Below, piece by piece: positions 34,536 to 41,260 of a stretch of DNA of 41,260 nucleotides. Numbering within the stretch: the stretch's first letter is position 1; every line of letters begins with the position of its first letter. The translations under genes were made by a program, and so were the position numbers. The notes below the pieces were generated by a model. The model did no database searches. It saw only the letters and a program-made list of their open reading frames with translations, and had not been told where the DNA came from. This DNA is from GCA-2697345 sp049602715. GTDB taxonomy: Bacteria; Pseudomonadota; Alphaproteobacteria; Rhodobacterales; Rhodobacteraceae. The DNA lies in the NCBI GenBank assembly GCA_049602715.1, contig JBMYRX010000008.1:1-41260 (forward strand). The letters run 5' to 3'.

Positions 34536-35594
34536 TTAAAGCCAATCACTTCTTTTTGAACCAATAGCGCTTGCAATACTATTATGATCATCCGCTAGTA
34601 AAAGTTTCTCTAATTCAAAACAAATCTCGTTGACAACAGTAAAACCATTGTAAACAAGCCCTGTATATAACTGAATTGCACTTGCGCCGGCACAGATTTT
34701 TTCATACGCGTCTTCTGCACTACAAACGCCACCAACACCGATAATTGGAAGCTCTCCATTAGTTGCGTGAGATATTTTAGCAATTATCTCAGTCGAAACT
34801 CTTTTTAATGGTTTTCCAGATAATCCACCTATCTCGGACTTTGAGTTACTAATTAAATTATCTCGAGACAATGTTGTATTTGTCGCAATAATTCCATCAA
34901 CTTTAGAATGACTTATGACTTCAATTAGTTCCGTTAACGATTGATCTGATAGATCAGGTGAAATCTTTACAAATATAGGGATATTTTTTATTAATTTCGC
35001 TCTAGCTTTTTCAAGCTCAGATAATAGATTTTTGAGATTTTTTGCGGTTTGAAGCTCCCGGAGGTTTTTCGTGTTTGGAGAAGAGATATTTAAAGTAGCA
35101 AAATCTACAAAATCACCACACGTCATAAGAACTTTAGAATAGTCCATAATTCTGTTATCACTATCCTTGTTTGCCCCGAGGTTAATTCCAATTGGGATAG
35201 AGCAATCGCGAAGTATTAGTTTTTTCTTAACAAAGTCCATCCCTTTATTATTAAACCCGAGACGATTGATTATCGCTCGATCACGTTGAAGACGAAAGAT
35301 TCTAGGTTTTTCGTTACCGTATTGTGGTAAAGGAGTTACTCCTCCAACTTCAAGGAAACCAAAGCCTACTTTGGAAAGAGTGTTTACAGCTTCAGCATTT
35401 TTGTCAAAACCTGCTGCTAAACCAATTGGATTTTCTAAATTTAGACCGGCAAGATTAACCTCCAATAACCTACTCTTATAAGTTTTGACCTTTGGAAACA
35501 GTTTGTAGCGTAATAATCTAAGTACCAAGAAGTGAGCATGCTCAGGGTTTAGATATTTTAACATCGTTAGAGTGATTTTTTCGATTAAATGCAT
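34536..35594 (-). CDS. pyrD: Dihydroorotate dehydrogenase (quinone), class 2
   Basis: PyrD oxidises dihydroorotate to orotate in pyrimidine synthesis, passing electrons from FMN to the quinone pool. The chosen ATG at 35594 gives 352 residues and places the membrane-associating helix and LNPEHAHFLVLRLLRY at the N-terminus, as in class 2 enzymes. It overlaps the stop of the DUF952 gene (TAATG). An upstream in-frame start at 35645 would add 17 residues unlike the family. Motifs are NPIGLAAGFDKNAEAV, FGFLEVGGVTPLPQ-like GFLEVGGVTPLPQYGNEKPR, NISSPNTKNLRELQ with the catalytic Ser, and GVGGVCSAEDAYEKI. Confidence 0.96.
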   Translation of the reverse strand: MHLIEKITLTMLKYLNPEHAHFLVLRLLRYKLFPKVKTYKSRLLEVNLAGLNLENPIGLAAGFDKNAEAVNTLSKVGFGFLEVGGVTPLPQYGNEKPRIFRLQRDRAIINRLGFNNKGMDFVKKKLILRDCSIPIGINLGANKDSDNRIMDYSKVLMTCGDFVDFATLNISSPNTKNLRELQTAKNLKNLLSELEKARAKLIKNIPIFVKISPDLSDQSLTELIEVISHSKVDGIIATNTTLSRDNLISNSKSEIGGLSGKPLKRVSTEIIAKISHATNGELPIIGVGGVCSAEDAYEKICAGASAIQLYTGLVYNGFTVVNEICFELEKLLLADDHNSIASAIGSKRSDWL

Positions 35595-35929
35595 TATAAT
35601 AGATCCGGGAATTTGTGCTGATCTCCTATTAATGGTAATTTGCATGAGTCAACGACTTCTCTATAGTACCAAGCGCGATATAAATGAGGAAAGGTTTGAT
35701 TATTCCTAGAAATTTCCCATTTTAAACTATTTCCTAACAGCTCCGAAATAGTCCATACTAGGTGCAGATCATTTCTGCCACTAAAATGTTTTTGGGCGGT
35801 TTCTTCAACTTGATCTCCGATTGAAAAATGGATGTAACCATCAGTGATATCTACTCCAGCACCTAGAAAAACTTCATTTTTCTTAAATACATCAAAATCA
35901 CTTTTCGACATTATTTTATAAATAAACAT
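35594..35929 (-). CDS. DUF952 family protein
   Basis: A 111-residue DUF952 protein. The family hallmark GYIHFSIGDQVEETAQKHF is at about 31-49, and LYRAWYYREV near the C-terminus also fits. The fold is related to ADP-ribosyltransferase/2'-phosphotransferase-like proteins, but its function is not established. It is coupled to pyrD through a TAATG overlap, a pairing known in alphaproteobacteria. It lies 44 bases downstream of the hydroxyacid dehydrogenase gene and may be read from that operon as well. Confidence 0.88.
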   Translation of the reverse strand: MFIYKIMSKSDFDVFKKNEVFLGAGVDITDGYIHFSIGDQVEETAQKHFSGRNDLHLVWTISELLGNSLKWEISRNNQTFPHLYRAWYYREVVDSCKLPLIGDQHKFPDLL

Positions 35930-35973
35930 AAATTATCTCTTCTTTTCGAAATAAGATTGTGTCAGTAGTTTGA

Positions 35974-36933
35974 TTATAGTCCACTTATTTGTAGACATTC
36001 TGGAACGGGAGTTAAAACGTGCCCTTTTCTTTTATATGTCAACAAATTATCGAGTGTTAATTTACTCATAGCTGCACGTGTTTCAAAGGTTGCACTGCCA
36101 ACGTGAGGTAATAAAGTTACGTTTTCCATCTTGATTAGTTTTTCTGGTACTTCGGGTTCATTTTCAAACACATCAAGGGCGGCATATCCTAATCGACCAT
36201 TTTCTAGAGCTTCAACAAGTGCCGTTTCATCTACTACTGAACCTCTAGCAACATTAATCAATATACCAGTGGGGCCCAATGCCGTAAGTATCTCTTCATT
36301 AACAATTTTTTCTGTTTCAGGTCCTCCTGGCGTAATACATATAAGTACGTCAACTTCGAGAGCCATTTTTTTTAGGTCTCTATAATAAACATAAGGCACA
36401 TTTTTTGACGACCGCGAATGATAAAGGATTTTTGGTTTAAAAACTGATAAACGGGAGGCAATTTCCTGCCCAATCCTACCCATACCTAATATTCCAACTG
36501 TCTTATTATCAGGTGAACGGGAATAGGGTGCCATACCTTTTTTTTTCCATTGGCCGTTTCTTAGATACTCCTCATTAAATCTAAATTGACGGAAGCTTGC
36601 TAGAAACATCATTAAAGTTGTGTTAGCTACTTCGGCGTTTAGGACATTGGGCGTATGAGTTACTATTATATTCCTATTAGCACAAAAATTGGCATCTATA
36701 GAGTCATAACCAACACCATTTGATGAAATGATTTTCACATTCTTCATTAAAGATATTAGATCGTTGGAAATGCCAACAAAACCAGTAGTAGCGATAGCAG
36801 TAATTGCGTCCCCTGTATTACATAGAAAAGTTGATAAGTCGGGAATTTTATTTGCCTCATGGATAATAAACTCTTTGCGGAGAGTTTCTTTGCCGTCTTC
36901 ATTCATATTACCCATTATTAAGATTTCATTCAT
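35974..36933 (-). CDS. D-isomer-specific 2-hydroxyacid dehydrogenase
   Basis: A 319-residue member of the D-2-hydroxyacid dehydrogenase family, similar to glyoxylate/hydroxypyruvate reductases. The nucleotide motif ILGMGRIGQEI is at 148-158. The second beta strand ends in YHSRSSK, favouring NADP(H). Catalytic residues are Arg230 (INVARGS), Glu259 (DVFENEP) and His277 (LLPHVGSAT). The ATG is one base after the FAH hydrolase stop, so it belongs to the sugar-acid operon. A role on glycolate/glyoxylate or a C4 hydroxyacid made by that pathway is inference. Confidence 0.93.
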   Translation of the reverse strand: MNEILIMGNMNEDGKETLRKEFIIHEANKIPDLSTFLCNTGDAITAIATTGFVGISNDLISLMKNVKIISSNGVGYDSIDANFCANRNIIVTHTPNVLNAEVANTTLMMFLASFRQFRFNEEYLRNGQWKKKGMAPYSRSPDNKTVGILGMGRIGQEIASRLSVFKPKILYHSRSSKNVPYVYYRDLKKMALEVDVLICITPGGPETEKIVNEEILTALGPTGILINVARGSVVDETALVEALENGRLGYAALDVFENEPEVPEKLIKMENVTLLPHVGSATFETRAAMSKLTLDNLLTYKRKGHVLTPVPECLQISGL

Positions 36934-36934
36934 T

Positions 36935-37783
36935 TTATTTATCCTGATCCACCACCTGTCGCTGAGTACCTAAATGTTCAATTTTTAACTCCATAATATC
37001 GCCACTTTTTAAAAAAATTGGATTTGGTTTTATGCCCATACCAACACCAGGTGGTGTTCCGGTCGATATCAAGTCACCGGGATATAGGGTCATAAGAGAA
37101 CTAAGGTGTTCTATAATCTGGGCTACTGTGAAAATCATTGTTCTAGTATTTCCGTCTTGCATTCTTTTACCGTTTAAATCTAAGGACATTGATAATCTTT
37201 GTGGATCAGGGATTTCGTCTCTCGTTACCAACCATGGCCCAGTAGGACCGTAGGTGTCACAGCTTTTTCCTTTAGTCCATTGACCAGAAAGTTCAGTTTG
37301 GAACTCTCTTTCAGAAACATCATTTACTATACAATACCCTGCGACGTAGCTTAGAGCATCAGACTCCTTGACGTATTTTGCTTTTTTCCCAATGATTACT
37401 CCGAGTTCAACTTCCCAATCAGATTTTGTTGATCCCCTAGGCATATATACGGTATCATTAGGCCCTATGATTGAGGACGTCGCTTTCAAAAAAAGAATAG
37501 GGTGTTCAGGAATAGGGAGCCCAGTCTCCGCTGCGTGATCAGAGTAATTTAACCCTATTGAAAGAAACTTTCCGACACTACCAATGCATGGTCCAATCCG
37601 TGTATTATTCGAAACGGCTGGCAATGATTTCAGATTAATTTTTCTGAGTCTCTCCAAAGTTAGATCATCAATTGACTGGCCATTTAAGTCGTTAATAATA
37701 CTAGAAAGGTCACGAATAATTCCGTTAGAATCAATTGCTCCCGGCTTCTCTTCCCCAATGCTCCCAAATCTTAGTAATTTCAT
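36935..37783 (-). CDS. FAH-family hydrolase, 2,4-diketo-3-deoxy-sugar-acid type
   Basis: A 282-residue fumarylacetoacetate-hydrolase-family enzyme that cleaves C-C bonds next to diketo groups. Metal ligands Glu124 and Glu126 (DWEVELGVIIG) and Asp155 (VNDVSERE) are present. GLNYSDHAAE and the STGTPPGVGMG segment are family signatures. The overall pattern, with KGKSCDTYGPTGPWLV, closely resembles the 2,4-diketo-3-deoxy-L-fuconate and L-rhamnonate hydrolases, often annotated as ureidoglycolate lyase. Those enzymes give pyruvate plus lactate, or glycolate from pentonates. Gaps to its neighbours are nine bases and one base. Confidence 0.88.
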   Translation of the reverse strand: MKLLRFGSIGEEKPGAIDSNGIIRDLSSIINDLNGQSIDDLTLERLRKINLKSLPAVSNNTRIGPCIGSVGKFLSIGLNYSDHAAETGLPIPEHPILFLKATSSIIGPNDTVYMPRGSTKSDWEVELGVIIGKKAKYVKESDALSYVAGYCIVNDVSEREFQTELSGQWTKGKSCDTYGPTGPWLVTRDEIPDPQRLSMSLDLNGKRMQDGNTRTMIFTVAQIIEHLSSLMTLYPGDLISTGTPPGVGMGIKPNPIFLKSGDIMELKIEHLGTQRQVVDQDK

Positions 37784-37792
37784 TTTTAGCTC

Positions 37793-39574
37793 CTAATGAT
37801 TGTCTCGAGGAAGATACTTTCTTGCGATGTCTTGATATTTTATCGCTCCTTTTAATGTCATACCATCACTAAATGATGATACTTTTTCTCTAAAGATCTC
37901 TTGCCATGGGCTTTGGCTTTCTGGGAAAGTTTCTTTTTGTTTTGATAGTATCTGTTTTCGGTTTTCAATTTCAGTATCGCTTAATTTCATATTGGCAGTA
38001 CATTTATTGAGATCGACCCTTAATAAGTCACCCGTTTTCAAGATTGCTAACCCACCTCCCGTTGCTGATTCTGGAGACGCATTTAAAATTGACGGACTCC
38101 CCGAAGTACCTGATTGCCTCCCGTCGCCAATGCATGGCAGTGTGTTTATTCCCTTTTTTAATAAATATGATGGAGGTCTCATGTTTACGACTTCTGCACC
38201 TCCGGGATAGCCAATTGGGCCAGTACCTCGCATTACTAATATTGAATTCTCATTAATATCTAGTGAGGCATCATCTATCCGTTTATGAAAATCTTCCGGC
38301 CCATCAAAAACTACGGCACATCCTTCAAATGCATTGTGATCTTTTGGGTTTGATAGATAGCGTTCACGAAATTCATTACTAATCACCGAAGTTTTCATAA
38401 TAGCACTGTCGAACATATTTCCGGTAAGATTAATAAACCCCGCATCTTTCAAAATTGGCTTATCAATTTTAAAGATAACGTCCTCGTTCAAGGTAAAGGT
38501 TTCAGAACAATTTTCTGATAACGTTTTCCCGTTAACTGTTAAAACATTTGGATGGGGAATCAACTCTTTTGACATCAGCTCTCCCACAACTGCCGGAAGC
38601 CCTCCAGCACGATGATAGTCCTCCCCCAGATATTCTCCGGCTGGCTGTAAGTTAACCAGCAATGGTATATTGTGCCCCAGTTTTTGCCAATCGTCGTTAT
38701 CTAAAGGAATATTGAGATGTCGAGCAATCGCATTCAGGTGGATTGGGGCGTTTGTTGAACCACCAATAGCCGAATTTATCACGATCGCATTCTCAAATGC
38801 TTCTCTGGTCATTATGTTGTCAGGCCGAATATCATTATGTACTAATTCTACTATCCGTTTACCAGTTGCGTAGCTTATCTGACCTCTTTCACGGTAGGGA
38901 GCGGGAATTGCTGCTGAACCGGGTAATTGCATCCCTAAAGCTTCTGCCAAAGAATTCATTGTCGTTGCAGTACCCATTGTATTACAATAACCAACGGATG
39001 GTGTCGATGATGCGACTAAATCCATAAATCCATCGTCATCGATTTCTCCCGCTGCCAACAGTTCCCTGGCTTTCCAGACTATAGTACCTGATCCTGTTCT
39101 TTTACCCTTAAACCAACCATTAAGCATGGGGCCAACCGAAAGAGCTATGGCTGGGATATTTACTGTTGCAGCAGCCATAAGAAGCGCGGGTGTTGTCTTA
39201 TCACAGCCAATATTGAGTACTACACCGTCGATCGGATATCCAAACAAAGTTTCCACTAAACTCAAATAAGCTAGATTTCTATCCAACATTGCCGTAGGCC
39301 GTTTACCAGTTTCTTGTATCGGATGTACTGGTATTTCAATAACGGTACCACCTGAAGATGTTACTCCATCACGAACCCGTTTTGTAAGCTCTATGTGATG
39401 TCGATTACATGGGCTTAGGTCACTACCCGTTTGGGCTATACCAATTATTGGTTTTCCAGACTGTAGTTCTTCTCTAGTAATGCCATAATTTAAATAGCGT
39501 TCTAAATATATTGCCGTCATCTCTAAATTATCTGGATTATTAAACCATTTTTGAGATCTTAAAGGTTTTGTCAT
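37793..39574 (-). CDS. IlvD/Edd-family sugar-acid dehydratase
   Basis: A 593-residue iron-sulphur dehydratase of the IlvD/Edd family, subgroup of pentonate/hexonate dehydratases such as L-arabinonate dehydratase. The three cluster cysteines are Cys56 (LSPCNRHH), Cys124 (NIGCDKTTPA) and Cys197 (GYCNTMGTAT). Their spacing matches that of L-arabinonate dehydratase (59/127/200) with a constant offset of three. The catalytic-serine region is GDGRQSGTSGSPSIL. The ATG at 39574 has a TAGGAG site upstream; the longer frame to 39607 would overlap the SDR gene. It removes water from an aldonic acid to give a 2-keto-3-deoxy acid; the exact sugar is not known. Branched-chain DHAD is less likely given the context. 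Confidence 0.88.
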   Translation of the reverse strand: MTKPLRSQKWFNNPDNLEMTAIYLERYLNYGITREELQSGKPIIGIAQTGSDLSPCNRHHIELTKRVRDGVTSSGGTVIEIPVHPIQETGKRPTAMLDRNLAYLSLVETLFGYPIDGVVLNIGCDKTTPALLMAAATVNIPAIALSVGPMLNGWFKGKRTGSGTIVWKARELLAAGEIDDDGFMDLVASSTPSVGYCNTMGTATTMNSLAEALGMQLPGSAAIPAPYRERGQISYATGKRIVELVHNDIRPDNIMTREAFENAIVINSAIGGSTNAPIHLNAIARHLNIPLDNDDWQKLGHNIPLLVNLQPAGEYLGEDYHRAGGLPAVVGELMSKELIPHPNVLTVNGKTLSENCSETFTLNEDVIFKIDKPILKDAGFINLTGNMFDSAIMKTSVISNEFRERYLSNPKDHNAFEGCAVVFDGPEDFHKRIDDASLDINENSILVMRGTGPIGYPGGAEVVNMRPPSYLLKKGINTLPCIGDGRQSGTSGSPSILNASPESATGGGLAILKTGDLLRVDLNKCTANMKLSDTEIENRKQILSKQKETFPESQSPWQEIFREKVSSFSDGMTLKGAIKYQDIARKYLPRDNH

Positions 39575-39584
39575 GGTAAGTCTC

Positions 39585-40325
39585 CTAACCAGACCATCCA
39601 CCATCAATTATATGTGGCTGGCCTGTTGTAAAGGCAGACTCATCTGACGCTAAATAGACAACGAGAGCGGCTATTTCTTCAGGTGTAGCTAATCTGCCCA
39701 TGGGTTGACGTGCAGTAAAGTTTTTCTTGGCCGTTTCATAATTCCCTGTTGCTTCTAGCCTCTGATGTAGTGACGGTGAGTCTACTGTACCAGGACATAT
39801 GCAATTACAGCGAATTCCTTTAGTAATATAGTCAATTGCTATTGATTTTGTTAAACCAATTACGGCGGCTTTGGTCGCGCCGTAAATAAAACGATTGGGA
39901 GCCCCTATTATCGAAGATACAGCGGACGACATATTAATTATGGAGCCGCCGCCTTTTTCTAACATTATTGGTAAGACGTTTGTAATAGTTTTATACATTG
40001 AACGTACATTTAGATTGAATGCAAAATCCCACTCATCGTCGGTCGCTTCTAAAATTGTTCCGTTATGGACAAATCCAGCACAGTTAAACAAAATATCAGG
40101 ACGAGCTTTGTTAATACAGTTTGTAATGGCTTTATCGTCTAGGACGTCAAGTTCAAAAGTTGATATATTGGAGTTTTTAATATCATCGAGTTCGTTTAAA
40201 GCTATTTTGTTTATATCAGTAGCTAAAACTTCTGCACCCTCATTTGCTAATGCAATTGCAGATGCTCTTCCAATACCTTGACCCGCAGCAGTCACTAACG
40301 CTGATTTACCTTTAAGTCGTCCCAT
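39585..40325 (-). CDS. NAD-type short-chain dehydrogenase (2-keto-3-deoxy-sugar-acid type)
   Basis: A 246-residue classical SDR. The nucleotide motif TAAGQGIG is at 12-19, Asp37 after the second strand favours NAD, and NNAG-like NCAG is at 81-84. The catalytic Ser is near 134 and YGATK at 148-152 gives Tyr148 and Lys152. Sequence type resembles 2-keto-3-deoxy-L-fuconate dehydrogenase and mammalian DHRS6/BDH2. It is the first gene of the minus-strand sugar-acid operon, ten bases before the dehydratase, and fits oxidation of the dehydratase product before the FAH hydrolase. The exact substrate is inferred from context. Confidence 0.9.
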   Translation of the reverse strand: MGRLKGKSALVTAAGQGIGRASAIALANEGAEVLATDINKIALNELDDIKNSNISTFELDVLDDKAITNCINKARPDILFNCAGFVHNGTILEATDDEWDFAFNLNVRSMYKTITNVLPIMLEKGGGSIINMSSAVSSIIGAPNRFIYGATKAAVIGLTKSIAIDYITKGIRCNCICPGTVDSPSLHQRLEATGNYETAKKNFTARQPMGRLATPEEIAALVVYLASDESAFTTGQPHIIDGGWSG

Positions 40326-40376
40326 AAGCTTAAATTTCTTTCTAATATAGTTTACTTTTTTAGTAAAAATTTTAAT

Positions 40377-40391
40377 ATTTGTATACCATAC
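40377..40391. promoter_or_regulatory. Possible GntR/FadR-type operator
   Basis: ATTTGTATACCATAC contains the GTATACCA core seen in operators of UxuR/ExuR-type GntR regulators of sugar acids (family pattern TGGTATACCA). It lies 52 bases upstream of the SDR start in the divergent gap. Only one half is close to consensus and no regulator gene is in the window. Confidence 0.3.
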
Positions 40392-40450
40392 GCTACAATT
40401 TTTACTATCCTGCTAAAAGCAAAAAATCAAATCGCATAGTAATTAATGTG

Positions 40451-40469
40451 ACACAATACGAGTTTGTGT
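40451..40469. promoter_or_regulatory. Inverted repeat in the divergent promoter
   Basis: Six-base arms ACACAA and TTGTGT are separated by seven bases, about 60 bases before the DenD-like start. A further inverted repeat (ATAAGT, ATTC, ACTTAT) covers 40495-40510. Both are AT-rich and are only candidate operator sites. Confidence 0.28.
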
Positions 40470-40529
40470 TATGATTCTGAAAAAAAATTAGGGTATAAGT
40501 ATTCACTTATCATATTATGGGATTTTTTT

Positions 40530-41260
40530 ATGAAAATTGTTATTTTAGGTGCTGGTGGCATGATTGGTCAGAAGCTTGCGAGGGCACTTGTAGATCGATT
40601 AATTGGTAAAACCAAATATAAGTCTTTGCTAATGCATGATATCATTTTTCCAACTAACGCAGACAAGCTTGGTGATATACAAATTGGAAATATCACCTCT
40701 CCAGGCGAAGTTGAAAGAGTAGCTTCAGAAAGGCCTGATTTAATTTTTCACCTTGCTTCAGTGGTTTCGGGTCAGGCGGAAAAAGACTTTGATATAGGAT
40801 GGGAGGTAAATTTAAATCCTACTTGGCGATTACTTAATGCCTTGAAAGAAGAACATTTATCATCGGAAGGACAATATATTCCCAAGTTTATATTTACCTC
40901 ATCGATAGCTGTTTTTGGAGGGCCTTATCCAGATAAAATAACAGATGATTTTTTATGTTCTCCTCAAACGTCATATGGAGCTCAAAAGTTAATTTGTGAA
41001 ACCATGATAAGTGATTTTAGTCGAAAAGGATTTATTAATGGAGTATCTCTTAGACTGCCAACAATTTGTGTCAGACCTGGTAAACCCAATCAAGCGGCAT
41101 CGTCTTTTTTCTCAGGCATTATTAGGGAGCCTTTAAATGGTCATGAGGCAATTCTTCCTGTCCCTGATAGTGTTAGGCATTGGCATGCATCTCCTAGAAC
41201 AGCGATTAATTTTTTACTTCATGCTACGAATTTAGATTTCAATAAAATAGGTCGGCGAAG
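40530..41260 (+). CDS. denD: DenD-like D-erythronate dehydrogenase / NAD-dependent epimerase family, 3' end cut
   Basis: The open frame runs from ATG 40530 to the window end (243 complete codons) without a stop, so the gene is truncated only by the window. It is an extended SDR. The nucleotide motif GAGGMIG is at 7-13, catalytic Ser around 124-125 (FTSSIAVFGG) and SYGAQK at 148-153 gives Tyr149 and Lys153. The VVSGQAEKDFD and LRLPTICVRPGKPNQAASSF segments match D-erythronate dehydrogenase DenD, which oxidises D-erythronate to 2-oxo-tetronate. It is divergent from the sugar-acid operon. In known DenD loci, OtnI, OtnK and OtnC follow; those would lie beyond this window if present. Confidence 0.85.
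   Translation, partial: MKIVILGAGGMIGQKLARALVDRLIGKTKYKSLLMHDIIFPTNADKLGDIQIGNITSPGEVERVASERPDLIFHLASVVSGQAEKDFDIGWEVNLNPTWRLLNALKEEHLSSEGQYIPKFIFTSSIAVFGGPYPDKITDDFLCSPQTSYGAQKLICETMISDFSRKGFINGVSLRLPTICVRPGKPNQAASSFFSGIIREPLNGHEAILPVPDSVRHWHASPRTAINFLLHATNLDFNKIGRR

Noticed and set aside
1..41260. CRISPR arrays, insertion sequences, phage or plasmid genes
   Set aside because: No repeated spacer pattern, transposase, integrase or replication gene was found, and base composition looks even across the window.

Overview
This window is most likely chromosomal DNA from an alphaproteobacterium with a low-GC (roughly 35-40% by eye), compact genome, probably a free-living marine lineage such as a SAR116- or Rhodospirillales-type cell. 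That placement is inference. It rests on the tol-pal/tilS/ftsH order, a DUF952-pyrD pair, an NAD kinase of alphaproteobacterial type, a corrinoid-type MttB-family methyltransferase, PrpE and MaeB metabolism, and very short intergenic gaps with many ATGA, TAATG and TAGTG overlaps. No phage genes, transposases, insertion sequences or CRISPR arrays were seen. No gene-free stretch exceeds 300 bases. The longest are 8115-8370, 32046-32262, 40326-40529, 18606-18781 and 10362-10527. The first four hold inverted repeats described below. In 10362-10527 I see only the ribosome binding site of the downstream gene.

Layout. 1-6134: tolQ-tolR-tolA-tolB-pal-cpoB (the Tol-Pal envelope machine) running into tilS. 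6201-8114: ftsH. 8371-12886: folD, a NUDT19-like Nudix hydrolase overlapping a DUF983 membrane protein, a Gph-like HAD phosphatase, and a pyrrolysine-free MttB-family methyltransferase. 12911-16601: tRNA-Glu(TTC), recJ, hom and a tiny lipoprotein, all on the minus strand. 16705-20652: a TetR-family regulator, glyA, NAD kinase and an unusual VOC-plus-double-cupin protein. 20783-28675: a plus-strand run of maeB (malic enzyme with a phosphotransacetylase domain), prpE, then the nucleoside salvage operon cdd-deoA-deoB-upp. 28683-34510: a single-pass membrane protein of unknown function, an acyl-CoA synthetase and a glutathione S-transferase, facing a divergent, translationally coupled set of two hotdog thioesterases and a MATE exporter. 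34536-35929: pyrD and DUF952.

35974-41260 looks like a sugar-acid catabolic locus. On the minus strand it encodes, in order of transcription, an NAD-type SDR, an IlvD/Edd-type dehydratase, an FAH-family hydrolase and a D-2-hydroxyacid dehydrogenase, with 1-10 bases between genes. Divergent from it is a D-erythronate-dehydrogenase-like (DenD) gene cut by the window edge. Together these fit dehydration of an aldonic acid, oxidation of the 2-keto-3-deoxy product, hydrolytic cleavage to pyruvate plus a hydroxyacid, and use of related C4 acids.

The parts least explained by textbook gene families are the VOC-double-cupin protein, the thioesterase pair coupled to a MATE exporter beside a 10-bp perfect inverted repeat, the MttB homolog without a visible corrinoid partner, and the membrane protein next to upp.
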